This document shows, in pieces, positions 8,555 through 16,365 of a stretch of DNA of 64,000 nucleotides (position 1 is the first letter of the stretch; every line of letters begins with the position of its first letter). The stretch spans positions 62,001 to 126,000 of the forward strand of contig DFYY01000029.1 of NCBI GenBank assembly GCA_002383485.1, written 5' to 3'. A program made the position numbers and the translations under genes. The notes beneath the pieces are model-generated. The model was not told the DNA's origin. It did not search any database and saw only the letters and a program-made list of their open reading frames with translations. The stretch comes from Bacteroidales bacterium UBA4070. Lineage in GTDB: Bacteria; Bacteroidota; Bacteroidia; Bacteroidales; VadinHA17.

Positions 8555-10504
8555 TTATTTTACTGTAACAGCGCTGAACTTGCAAACATCATAACACACA
8601 CCGCATCCGATACACTTGTCCTCAACGATGAAGAATGGCTGCAGCCTGGTGCCGTAGATGGCATTTACCGGGCATTTGGCAGCACAGACGGTGCATCCGG
8701 TGCATTTCTCCACATCAATACTGAATGTCCTCAGACCCCGGCACACGTTGGCACGGCAACGGCGGTCAAAGATATGCTCCTCGAACTCCTCCCGGTAATT
8801 GGCCAGGGCGCTGATGAACGGATTGGGAGCTGTCTGGCCAAGCCCGCAGAGCGAAGTGTCCTTCATCACCGAAGCGATTGTCTCGAGTTGCATCACCCCC
8901 TTGAACCTCTCGAGGGTGGCATTGGAGTCCTCTGCGTGAGGTTTGCGTACCACGTTCTCAAGAATTTCGAGCATGCGTCCGGTCCCCTCACGGCAGGGAA
9001 TGCACTTGCCACAGCTCTCACGGTGTATAAACTCCATGTAGTATCTTACGAAATCTACGAGGCAGGTGGTCTCGTCAATGATGATCAGCCCTCCCGATCC
9101 CATTCCGATGCCGTTCTCCCTCAGTACATCGAAGTCTACAGGTAGATCAAGATTCTTCTCTGTTATGAATGTGCCTGATGGTCCTCCTATCTGAAGAGTC
9201 TTGAACGCCTTTCCGTCCCTGATGCCGTCAGCGATGCCCTCGGCAATGGTTCTGAAGGTTGTTCCCATCTCCACCTCGATGAGGCCTGTATACCTGCCCC
9301 TGCCGCCGAGCGAGAAGAGTTTCGTGCCCTTGCTACCTTCGGTGCCCATGGAGCGGAACCATTCAGGTCCGTGGGACATGATCAGCGGCACGTTCATCAG
9401 GGTTTCAACGTTATTGATGACTGTCGGTTTTCCGTAGAGGCCGCTTGAGGTAGGGTACGGAGGCTTGAGTTCGGGCATGCCTCGCTTGCCCTCGAGCGAT
9501 GCAATGAGTGCGGTCTCCTCGCCGCAGACAAAGGCGCCGGCTTCCTCACGTATCACTATGTCAAGGTTATATCCGCTGGAGAGGATGTTATGCCCGGTAA
9601 TTCCATACTCCGCGGCGGCAGCGAGCGCCTTGCGCAGCCTGGCAAGCGAATGCGGCGAGCCGGTCTTAAGATAGATTACAGCGTTGGAGGCACCAATTGC
9701 ATAGGAGGCAATACATATACCCTCAATCAGCCTGTGAGGATCACCCTCCAGCACTGACCTGTCAGCATAAGACCCGGGATCACTCTCCTTGGCGTTGCAG
9801 ATGAGATACCTGTTGTCTGAGGCAGAATTAAGGGCATACTTCCATTTTAGCCCGGTAAGAAATCCGCCGCCACTGCGCCCGCGCAAACCGCTTCGCTCAA
9901 TAATGTCACACACCTCCTCATGAGTGTAGTTTCGTATCGTCTTCAGAAATGACCTGTACCCCCCGCGGGCGATGAACTCCTCTATGCTCTCCGGGTCATA
10001 GCAGCCACAGTTGCTGAGAACCACCCTCTTCTGAAGTTTGAAAAAGGGCAAATTATCAATGAAAGGTATCTCATGCCACGCCTCAAATCCGAGGTTTCCT
10101 GACTGTCCTACAAGATCTTCACCCGGCATATCATTATGGAAGACGCCGCTGAGTAGCGGCTCCACCTTATCCTCTGTGATGTTTCTGAAGATGAGTTTGT
10201 TTTTCCCGGGCAGGTGAACACAGAGCATGGGTTCAAAAGCCGCTGGTCCGTGACAGCCTGTCATTACCACCTGTCCCTTTATCCCCATCTCTTCAAGATA
10301 AAGCTTAGCGGCTGCCGCAGTGGCATTGGCGCCTGCAATTATTGCCCCGGATCCGGATGCCACATAAATGACAGGTACCGAAGGCTTGTCACGCCGTACC
10401 CCGGCAAGCTTCGCGGAGGTATCAGCCGGAAGGGTGTCGGAGGAGTGCAGGAGAACCTCCCTGATGAGGAAATCCTTTATATCGTTATTTTTATTCTGTC
10501 TCAT
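8555..10504 (-). CDS. hydB: HydB-like NADH/FMN subunit (NuoF family)
   Basis: HydB carries FMN and the NAD(H) site of the electron-confurcating/bifurcating HydABC complex. The 649-aa protein shows the FMN/NADH motifs GRSGGGFLTGLKW and CGEETALIASLEG, the NuoF [4Fe-4S] site (SCGKCIPCREG with a later CGLGQ), and two C-terminal ferredoxin motifs (CTGCTVCAAKCP, CIGCGVCYDVC). The N-terminal thioredoxin-like domain is degenerate: the expected CxGTGC reads ASGSGA and CHGxC reads CHGPA, so three of four [2Fe-2S] ligands are gone. The usual NADE of the nucleotide site reads NAKE. The start overlaps the hydC stop by 4 bp. It is clearly HydB by layout, but electron flow through the N-terminus must differ. 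Confidence 0.92.
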   Translation of the reverse strand: MRQNKNNDIKDFLIREVLLHSSDTLPADTSAKLAGVRRDKPSVPVIYVASGSGAIIAGANATAAAAKLYLEEMGIKGQVVMTGCHGPAAFEPMLCVHLPGKNKLIFRNITEDKVEPLLSGVFHNDMPGEDLVGQSGNLGFEAWHEIPFIDNLPFFKLQKRVVLSNCGCYDPESIEEFIARGGYRSFLKTIRNYTHEEVCDIIERSGLRGRSGGGFLTGLKWKYALNSASDNRYLICNAKESDPGSYADRSVLEGDPHRLIEGICIASYAIGASNAVIYLKTGSPHSLARLRKALAAAAEYGITGHNILSSGYNLDIVIREEAGAFVCGEETALIASLEGKRGMPELKPPYPTSSGLYGKPTVINNVETLMNVPLIMSHGPEWFRSMGTEGSKGTKLFSLGGRGRYTGLIEVEMGTTFRTIAEGIADGIRDGKAFKTLQIGGPSGTFITEKNLDLPVDFDVLRENGIGMGSGGLIIIDETTCLVDFVRYYMEFIHRESCGKCIPCREGTGRMLEILENVVRKPHAEDSNATLERFKGVMQLETIASVMKDTSLCGLGQTAPNPFISALANYREEFEEHIFDRRCRANVCRGLRTFSIDVEKCTGCTVCAAKCPVNAIYGTRLQPFFIVEDKCIGCGVCYDVCKFSAVTVK

Positions 10505-10968
10505 TTCAGGTCAGCAAGCTCTTTCAGTTTTGTAATCAGTTCGGGGACATCTTCCTGGCGTACGTGAGTGTAATAATGCTCTCCGACACATATAACAGGT
10601 CCATCATTACACCCGCCCTGACATGCCGTCAGCTCGTAACTGAACCTGCCGTCACGTGTCGTCTGGCCAGGTTCAATGCCAAGCTGCTCCCTCACGGCTG
10701 TGACCACCGCCCCGCAACCGTTAATGAAACAGGTCGTACCATTGCATATCCGCATGTGCACCCGGCCCGCCGGAATGAACCTGAAACGGTCATAGAAAGT
10801 CGCCAGACCGTATATCTTGGTTGTAGACATGTGCAGAAACCTGCCAATAGTGATTATCGCATTCTCAGACAGATATCCTTCCGCTTCCTGAACATCCTGC
10901 AGGATGGGTATGAGGTTTTCATGACTTCCCTCCCTGTAACGGTCCAGTATATCATCTATCTTGCTCAT
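10501..10968 (-). CDS. hydC: HydC-like [2Fe-2S] subunit (NuoE family)
   Basis: This 155-aa NuoE-like protein is the small subunit of the HydABC complex. The thioredoxin-fold [2Fe-2S] site is intact: CNGTTC (CX4C) and CQGGC (CX3C). The N-terminal helical part (ILDRYREGSHENLIPILQDVQEAEGYLSE) is typical of NuoE. It is the first gene of the leftward run; a well-formed Bacteroidota promoter lies 32-62 bp upstream, and a Rex-like palindrome is just beyond that. The 4-bp overlap with hydB indicates coupled translation. Confidence 0.93.
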   Translation of the reverse strand: MSKIDDILDRYREGSHENLIPILQDVQEAEGYLSENAIITIGRFLHMSTTKIYGLATFYDRFRFIPAGRVHMRICNGTTCFINGCGAVVTAVREQLGIEPGQTTRDGRFSYELTACQGGCNDGPVICVGEHYYTHVRQEDVPELITKLKELADLK

Positions 10969-10999
10969 TGTGAAATTAATCTGATTTTTCAGACCAATA

Positions 11000-11030
11000 C
11001 AAAGCTACTTATTTTTATTGTTATTTCAAA
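11000..11030 (-). promoter_or_regulatory. Promoter of the hydC-hydB-hydA operon
   Basis: On the minus strand TTTG (11030-11027) is followed after 19 nt by TAGCTTTG (11007-11000), an exact fit to the Bacteroidota sigma-factor consensus TTTG-N19-TAnnTTTG. The predicted start of transcription is near 10993, giving a leader of about 25 nt before the hydC ATG. Confidence 0.7.
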
Positions 11031-11034
11031 AACA

Positions 11035-11052
11035 ATGTTATTTTATTAACAA
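11035..11052. promoter_or_regulatory. Candidate Rex operator
   Basis: The 18-mer ATGTTATTTTATTAACAA matches 12 of the 14 fixed positions of the clostridial Rex consensus TTGTTAA-N4-TTAACAA. It lies 5 bp upstream of the hydC -33 element and about 50 bp upstream of the rightward -7 element, so it could control both directions. rex is encoded within the leftward run, which would make the loop self-regulating. Confidence 0.5.
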
Positions 11053-11101
11053 ATAATAGCTGAATTTAGGTTTTGCGTAGTGTATGCGATCAAAAATGTT
11101 G

Positions 11102-11109
11102 TACTTTTG
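11102..11109 (+). promoter_or_regulatory. Candidate -7 element for the ferredoxin-sensor-phosphatase operon
   Basis: TACTTTTG fits TAnnTTTG. The nearest TTTG upstream is 26 nt away, more than the usual 19-21, so the -33 contact looks poor and an activator or a different sigma factor may be used. Transcription would begin about 10-15 nt before the proposed TTG start. Confidence 0.4.
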
Positions 11110-11128
11110 AATGAGTATGAACTAAAGA

Positions 11129-11383
11129 TTGACTCTCTTGGGACAGTCGTACAACATTGAGATTTGCCTTGGAAGTTCCTGTTTTTCAAGAGGAAACAGG
11201 GAGGTAGTACAGGTATTGAGGGAATATCTCAGGAAAAATCATCTTGATGACAAGGTGGTGCTGAAAGGTGTCCGCTGCCTGAACCGTTGCAGTGAGGGTC
11301 CTTTTATAATTATCAATGGAAAGACATTTACCTGCATAGGTGTGCAGGACATTGAGAAGATTCTGGAGAAGGAACTGGTTTAA
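11129..11383 (+). CDS. Thioredoxin-like [2Fe-2S] ferredoxin
   Basis: This small (84 aa) protein has the NuoE-type [2Fe-2S] site complete: CLGSSC (CX4C) and CLNRC (CX3C), the latter followed by SEGP as in the family. It opens the rightward operon, 28 bp before the PAS-type H-cluster sensor. Similar stand-alone [2Fe-2S] proteins accompany hydABC/hydS genes in other anaerobes. It probably passes electrons to or from the sensor; it could also stand in for the degenerate N-terminal domain of HydB. No ATG is available in frame; TTG at 11129 or 11138 is the likely start. ATGs at 11111 and 11117 run straight into TAA. Confidence 0.85.
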   Translation: MTLLGQSYNIEICLGSSCFSRGNREVVQVLREYLRKNHLDDKVVLKGVRCLNRCSEGPFIIINGKTFTCIGVQDIEKILEKELV

Positions 11384-11411
11384 TCCGGCATGAAAAAACA
11401 ACGCATTTATT

Positions 11412-13289
11412 ATGAAAATTCCCGATCAGGTAATATACATAAATGAGGATAAGTGCCGCAACTCTTACTCCTGTGTAAGGGCTTGCCCGGTTAATGCCAT
11501 CGAAGTAAAGCCTGAAAGGGCTCACCCGGTTATCATAGCCGACAGGTGTATAGGGTGCGGGCTCTGTTTCCTCTCATGTTCACCCCGTGCTATTGAGTTC
11601 AGGGATTCAAAGAGCCAGGTCAGGACTCTGCTTCAGTCGGGCCGCCCCACTGCCGCCCTTATTGCTCCAAGCATAGCATCTGAATTTGATGACATAACCG
11701 ACTACCGGAAATTTGTGGGCATGATCCGAAAGCTGGGCTTCACCTATGTACATGAGGTCTCCTTCGGGGTTGACCTGGTTGCATATGCCTACAAGAAGCT
11801 CTTTGAGGAGTCGAGCGGCAAGTATTACATCACCTCCAACTGTCCATCAATAGTGGAGATGGTTGAGAAGTATCATCCGAACCTGGTTCCCAACCTGGCG
11901 CCGCTGGTATCGCCAATGATTGCCGCGGCGATGGTGACACATGATCTCTACGGAAAAGAGGTCGTAAACGTCTTCATAGGGCCATGCATTGACAGCAAGG
12001 CTGAGGCGGACCTGCACAGTGACAAAACCCTTGTGGAAGCGGTCCTGACCTTCATCGAGATACGTCAGCTCTTCGATGAGAATGGGATACAGGAGAAGAC
12101 TGTCAAGATGGCCGAGTTTGATCCCCCCTACGGCAACTGGGGTGCTCTCTACCCCTACCCTGCAGGCATTCTGCAGGCAGCAGGCATCAAGCGTGACCTG
12201 GTATCCAGTCACGTTATTACAGCATCCGGTGCCGAGGATGTAAAGGAGTCGATCAACGACTTCGATCATCACATTGATACGATCAGGCATCATTTCAACC
12301 TCTTCTTCTGTCCCGGATGCATGCTGGGGCCGGGCATGATTCGTCATGACGAGCGTTTCAGGAGGCGGTCTCTCGTGAAACAGTATGCCGAGAAGCGTGT
12401 TGAGGCACTGGATAAGAAACAATGGCAGAAAGATATGGACCGATGGTCAAAACTTGATCTCACACGAAGTTTTACGGCCAATGACCAGCGGATCCCCGAG
12501 CCTTCGCCCGAAGCAATAACCGAGGTGTTGAAGATCATCGGCAAAGATCACCGCGCCGAGGAACTCAACTGCAATGCATGCGGGTATGGCTCGTGCCGTG
12601 AGTTCGCTTCCACGGTCGCGAAAGGCCTTGCCGTTCCGGAGATGTGCCATACCTACAACCTGCGCAACAAGCAGGAGTATATAGAGACCCTGAGGCAGAC
12701 AAACAAAAAGCTCTCCGAGACCAAAAAAGCCCTTAAGGAATCCGAAGAGCAGGCCATGCGCGAGAAGGATGCGGCACAGGATGCCTCCGATACAATGAAC
12801 AGCATGCTCAACAAGCTGCCCAACGGTGTGGTCATCGTGGACAACGAGCTCAAGATCCTTCAGTCCAATGAACGGTTCCTGGAAATCATCGGCGAAGATG
12901 CCAAGACAATAGCCGAGATAATCCCCGGCCTTCGCGGGGCCGACCTTAAAACACTCCTGCCGTTCAACGTCTACAACATCTTCTCCTTCGTTTTACGTGA
13001 AAACGAATCAGTCATCAGTCGAGACGTGCAGCTCGAGGACCGCATGTTCAACATCTCCATCTTCCCGATACGTCAGAACAGGATTGCAGGGGCAGTGATA
13101 CGCGACCTCTTCTCGCCCGAGGTGCAGCGTGAGGAGGTGATCAACAGGGTCTCTGACGTCATCGACAAAAACCTGGAGATGGTTCAGAAGATCGGTTTCC
13201 TGCTGGGCGAGGGAGCCTCGGATACCGAGAAGATGCTGAACTCAATAGTTGAATCATTCCGTCAGAAGAAGAATGCACCGGGAAAATAA
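11412..13289 (+). CDS. PAS-containing sensory [FeFe]-hydrogenase-like protein (HydS type)
   Basis: Layout of the 625-aa protein: two ferredoxin motifs (CRNSYSCVRACP, CIGCGLCFLSC), H-cluster domain (about 80-345), FeS domain (CNACGYGSC ... MC, about 378-412), coiled coil (about 420-460) and a PAS domain (LPNGVVIVDNELKILQSNERF..., about 470-570). The H-cluster region reads TSNCP, GPCIDSKAE and FFCPGCMLGPG: the proton-relay Cys is Asn, the Lys near the second motif is Ser, and the last motif is CX2C rather than CX3C, so one Cys ligand position holds Phe. This matches HydS-type sensors whose output is a linked PP2C phosphatase, encoded next. Whether a full H-cluster binds is open; it may sense redox or H2 without turnover. 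Confidence 0.87.
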   Translation: MKIPDQVIYINEDKCRNSYSCVRACPVNAIEVKPERAHPVIIADRCIGCGLCFLSCSPRAIEFRDSKSQVRTLLQSGRPTAALIAPSIASEFDDITDYRKFVGMIRKLGFTYVHEVSFGVDLVAYAYKKLFEESSGKYYITSNCPSIVEMVEKYHPNLVPNLAPLVSPMIAAAMVTHDLYGKEVVNVFIGPCIDSKAEADLHSDKTLVEAVLTFIEIRQLFDENGIQEKTVKMAEFDPPYGNWGALYPYPAGILQAAGIKRDLVSSHVITASGAEDVKESINDFDHHIDTIRHHFNLFFCPGCMLGPGMIRHDERFRRRSLVKQYAEKRVEALDKKQWQKDMDRWSKLDLTRSFTANDQRIPEPSPEAITEVLKIIGKDHRAEELNCNACGYGSCREFASTVAKGLAVPEMCHTYNLRNKQEYIETLRQTNKKLSETKKALKESEEQAMREKDAAQDASDTMNSMLNKLPNGVVIVDNELKILQSNERFLEIIGEDAKTIAEIIPGLRGADLKTLLPFNVYNIFSFVLRENESVISRDVQLEDRMFNISIFPIRQNRIAGAVIRDLFSPEVQREEVINRVSDVIDKNLEMVQKIGFLLGEGASDTEKMLNSIVESFRQKKNAPGK

Positions 13290-13302
13290 TCCTTCGGAAG
13301 GG

Positions 13303-14487
13303 ATGGAGAGAGAGTTCTTCATAGAGGTCAACAGCCAGCAGCGGAACCATCACGGTGAGCGCATCTGCGGTGATGTCTTCCTCTCAGAGAATGTGCGTGA
13401 GGAGAACCGTATCATCACCGTTTTGTCTGACGGCATGGGGCACGGAGTCAAGGCCAACATACTGGCTACACTCACATCAACCATGGCCCTCAACTTTACA
13501 AAGGAGCACAAGGAGCCGGACCGCATTGCAGAGATAATCATGAACACCCTGCCGGTCTGCTCGGAAAGGAAAATCAGCTATGCTACCTTTTCCATTGTTG
13601 ACCTTGAAAGTGACGGACGTGCGAATATCCTCGAATATGACAACCCCCGGTGCATAATTCTCAAGGGTAATCAGCCCTTCGAGCCCGGATGGCGCGATGT
13701 GGTGCTCGACAAGGGGAAGAACGCAGGCAAAAGGCTGCACAAATGCACCTTTTATCCCGAGAAGGAGGATCGTATAATCCTCCTCTCCGACGGCGTGGCG
13801 CAGAGCGGAATGGGATCGGCAGCATGGCCGCTTGGGTGGGAGCGTGACAATGTGCAGCAATATGCTCTTTCACTGGTCGCGAACGAGCCCTCCATCTCCG
13901 CCTCGGTGTTGGCCGGGAAGATTGTCAACATGGCCTACAAGCATGACAATTACGAGGCAAAGGATGACATCTCATGCGCGATTCTCTATTTCAGGGAACC
14001 GCGCAAGCTGCTCATATGCTCCGGCCCGCCCTATGATGAGGAGAAGGATAGGGAACTTGCTTCAATGGTCAGCGGTTACAACGGCAAGGTAATCCTTTGC
14101 GGAGGCACCACGGCCGATATAGTTGCCCGCGAGCTGAAGCGCAAGATAGTTGATGAACTTATTTTTGAAGACCCCGACCTGCCTCCGGAAAGTTTCATGG
14201 AGGGTATTGACCTGGTCACCGAGGGAATACTGACTCTACAGAAGGTCAATGAGTTGCTGAAGGGATACAAGAGCAGCGTCAAGCTGGGCAAGGGACCGGC
14301 TGACAAGATAGTCAGGCTGATTATGGAGAGCGACGAGATAAATTTTATTGTAGGCACACGCATCAATGTTGCTCATCAGGATCCCACCCTGCCGGTAGAC
14401 CTCGAGATACGCCGCACCGTGGTAAAGCGCATCGCCCGCCTCCTGGAGGACAAGTGGCTGAAGCAGGTAAGCATTGATTATATCTGA
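13303..14487 (+). CDS. SpoIIE/PP2C-type serine phosphatase linked to HydS
   Basis: This protein phosphatase of the SpoIIE/PP2C fold carries metal-binding acidic motifs: VLSDGMGHGVKANI (Asp-Gly), LLSDGVAQSGMG and DDISCAILYF. The N-terminus FFIEVNSQQRNHHGERICGDVF is the form usual for phosphatases paired with HydS. A C-terminal region (about 245-395: LLICSGPPYDEEKDRELA..., KVILCGGTTADIVAREL) is an extra domain found in this subgroup. I prefer the ATG at 13303, 13 bp past the sensor stop and preceded by GGAAGGG, over upstream ATGs inside the sensor gene. It presumably dephosphorylates a Ser/Thr protein in answer to the PAS sensor; the target is unknown. Confidence 0.88.
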   Translation: MEREFFIEVNSQQRNHHGERICGDVFLSENVREENRIITVLSDGMGHGVKANILATLTSTMALNFTKEHKEPDRIAEIIMNTLPVCSERKISYATFSIVDLESDGRANILEYDNPRCIILKGNQPFEPGWRDVVLDKGKNAGKRLHKCTFYPEKEDRIILLSDGVAQSGMGSAAWPLGWERDNVQQYALSLVANEPSISASVLAGKIVNMAYKHDNYEAKDDISCAILYFREPRKLLICSGPPYDEEKDRELASMVSGYNGKVILCGGTTADIVARELKRKIVDELIFEDPDLPPESFMEGIDLVTEGILTLQKVNELLKGYKSSVKLGKGPADKIVRLIMESDEINFIVGTRINVAHQDPTLPVDLEIRRTVVKRIARLLEDKWLKQVSIDYI

Positions 14488-14506
14488 TAATTATACAATT
14501 GCGAGT

Positions 14507-14527
14507 TGCGATGTGCGATGTGCGATG
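14507..14527. repeat. Tandem 7-bp repeat TGCGATG x3
   Basis: Three exact copies of TGCGATG and a partial fourth (TGCGAAT) lie 20 bp after the phosphatase stop in a 161-bp gap. The rest of the gap (14528-14648) holds nothing recognisable except a short TTCGAAAATCGCAAAT stretch resembling the repeat at 18673-18717. Confidence 0.6.
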
Positions 14528-14648
14528 TGCGAATTGACGAACAATCCGGAATTGCAGACGCAGGATCACCTATTATCACGATGGTCATAGACCATCAAGA
14601 ATTGTAAATCAGCATAATAGAACCCTTGATTCGAAAATCGCAAATTTT

Positions 14649-15071
14649 TCATCCCGCATGATGCTGCTTCGCAACAGTGTAAAGAAATGACATCACCTCA
14701 GGCAACGACATGCTGCGCGGCCTCCTCCTGAAAACCCTGACACCTTCTATCTCATCTGTGTCAGTCAGTTCACCCAGCGTCTGTACATCCGCAAGGAATA
14801 GTCTGCCATACTGTTTCCCTTTACCTGCATCAACAAAATAATATGCAACCGGCTCCATCACAAAATCGAGAGCTCCCGTCTCCTCCGTCAGCTCACGCGC
14901 CGCCGCTTCAACACTCCCCTCTCCTTCATCAGGGTGGCCGGCAGCCATCTCCCATCCTCCCCGCCTGCGGTGCTTTACAAATAGCCAGCCTCCGTCATGG
15001 CGTGCTGCTATGACTACATACGACAGCCTCGCCGGAATAATGTTGCCAGGAATAATCTCAACCGTGACCAT
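14649..15071 (-). CDS. NUDIX hydrolase
   Basis: The 140-aa NUDIX-fold pyrophosphohydrolase has a complete Nudix box, GHPDEGEGSVEAAARELTEE plus TGA (GX5EX7REUXEEXGU), which binds catalytic Mg2+. The N-terminal strand MVTVEIIPGNIIPARLSYVV and HRRRGGWEMAAGH are typical of small bis(5'-nucleosyl)-tetraphosphatase or sanitising NUDIX enzymes; the substrate cannot be told. I chose ATG at 15071: a longer frame from 15137 would overlap the divergent phosphoesterase gene and adds a non-family extension. It stands alone on this strand. Confidence 0.85.
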   Translation of the reverse strand: MVTVEIIPGNIIPARLSYVVIAARHDGGWLFVKHRRRGGWEMAAGHPDEGEGSVEAAARELTEETGALDFVMEPVAYYFVDAGKGKQYGRLFLADVQTLGELTDTDEIEGVRVFRRRPRSMSLPEVMSFLYTVAKQHHAG

Positions 15072-15120
15072 ACCACAAAAATAAGTCAAATAGTATGTCC
15101 GGACCACTATATCCACAATA

Positions 15121-16323
15121 ATGTTATTTTTGTCCAAAAGTAAAAGGGTGCTGCTTTACCTCATACTCTTGATTGCAGACCTGTTTCTGTGGTTTATCAT
15201 CCTGAAGGAGATAAAAGGAAGAAACAGGATTCTGAGAGCTTCGGCGCTGGTGCTCAAGAGTGCTGTCTCTTTCCTGTTCCTGTTTCTGTTCTTCAGGATT
15301 GTACTTTATCGCGGCGAATTTGCTGATCCGGCCAACGCCTTCAGGCAGATACAGATGGGAACAATGGCTGTACTGCTTGTTGCTGCCTCAACCACCTGCC
15401 TTGCTGTGACTCTTCTCATACGGCTGGTTTCCCTTCTGAGAAAAAGGAAACCTGGCACTACCGGCCTTGCCAATACACTGATCTTTATCCTGTTGACACT
15501 GTTCGTGGCCGACGGCTACTTCCGGCAGAGACTGGATATTAAAACCGTCCGGCAGACGGTGAACATGGCTGGCCTCGATCCGGCACTGGACGGCTTGAAG
15601 ATTGCCCTCATTGCCGATATACACCTCTCCTCATGGCACAACAACTATGACAGGCTTGACATGGCCATGCAGTCGGTCAGTGATGAGGATCCTGACCTGA
15701 TCCTTAATACTGGCGATTTTATCACTTACGGATGGCAGGAATTCGGTAAGAGCGACACGATTCTGCGCAAGGCGAAGGCATTGGCAGGAGCCTTTGCAGT
15801 TGAAGGCAATCACGATGACGGCACCTATTACCCGGGATATGAAAAGGGGTACGGTGCAGAATGCCACAGGATGGTAAGGCTCAATATAGAATCTTCCGGT
15901 TACACCCTGCTGAGAGATTCAGCAGCAGTCATCAGTCACCGGGGAAAAAATATTGCAATTGCAGGAGTAACCACTCACGGTCATCGGCTTGATATGAATT
16001 ACGGGAATTTTGAAAGGGTCCTTTCTCCGTTACCTGACAGTCTTTTTACAATTCTTTTGATTCATGATCCTGCAGGCTGGCTTATATCATCCGTTGCAGG
16101 GGGTCTGCCTGACCTTACCGTTGCAGGTCACACACACGGCTTTCAGGCTGGTCTGCCGGGAAGAGGATGGTCTCCGTCTGCCTTGATCCACGAGCAATGG
16201 AGAGGGTTGTATGAGTTTCGCGGCAGCCACCTCTACGTCTCCAGCGGCCTGGGCACCATGGGTATGGCCGCCCGGTTCTTCATGCCGCCTGAGATTGTTA
16301 TCCTGACAATAACAACGGATTGA
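15121..16323 (+). CDS. Membrane-anchored metallophosphoesterase (YkuE/YaeI-like)
   Basis: The 400-aa protein has four N-terminal membrane segments (about 9-30, 40-62, 78-101, 117-135) and then a calcineurin-type phosphoesterase domain. Metal-binding motifs are in order: ALIADIHLS (D-x-H), LILNTGDFITYG (GD), GAFAVEGNHDDG (GNHD), LLIHDPAG (H) and LTVAGHTHGFQ (GHxH). Family members act on phospholipid head groups or cyclic nucleotides; the substrate here is unknown. TATTTTTG overlaps codons 2-4, so if that is a -7 element the true start would be later, but no good later Met precedes the first membrane helix. Confidence 0.88.
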   Translation: MLFLSKSKRVLLYLILLIADLFLWFIILKEIKGRNRILRASALVLKSAVSFLFLFLFFRIVLYRGEFADPANAFRQIQMGTMAVLLVAASTTCLAVTLLIRLVSLLRKRKPGTTGLANTLIFILLTLFVADGYFRQRLDIKTVRQTVNMAGLDPALDGLKIALIADIHLSSWHNNYDRLDMAMQSVSDEDPDLILNTGDFITYGWQEFGKSDTILRKAKALAGAFAVEGNHDDGTYYPGYEKGYGAECHRMVRLNIESSGYTLLRDSAAVISHRGKNIAIAGVTTHGHRLDMNYGNFERVLSPLPDSLFTILLIHDPAGWLISSVAGGLPDLTVAGHTHGFQAGLPGRGWSPSALIHEQWRGLYEFRGSHLYVSSGLGTMGMAARFFMPPEIVILTITTD

Positions 16324-16365
16324 GCATTTCCTTAATTTTACCTTTTCTTAAATACTGTTTTACAC

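Noticed and set aside
14507..14527. Tandem 7-bp units as a CRISPR array
   Set aside because: Units are too short and have no spacers; no cas genes are near.
15125..15132. TATTTTTG as the -7 element of the phosphoesterase gene
   Set aside because: It lies inside the coding region after the best ATG, and no TTTG lies at the proper distance; probably chance.
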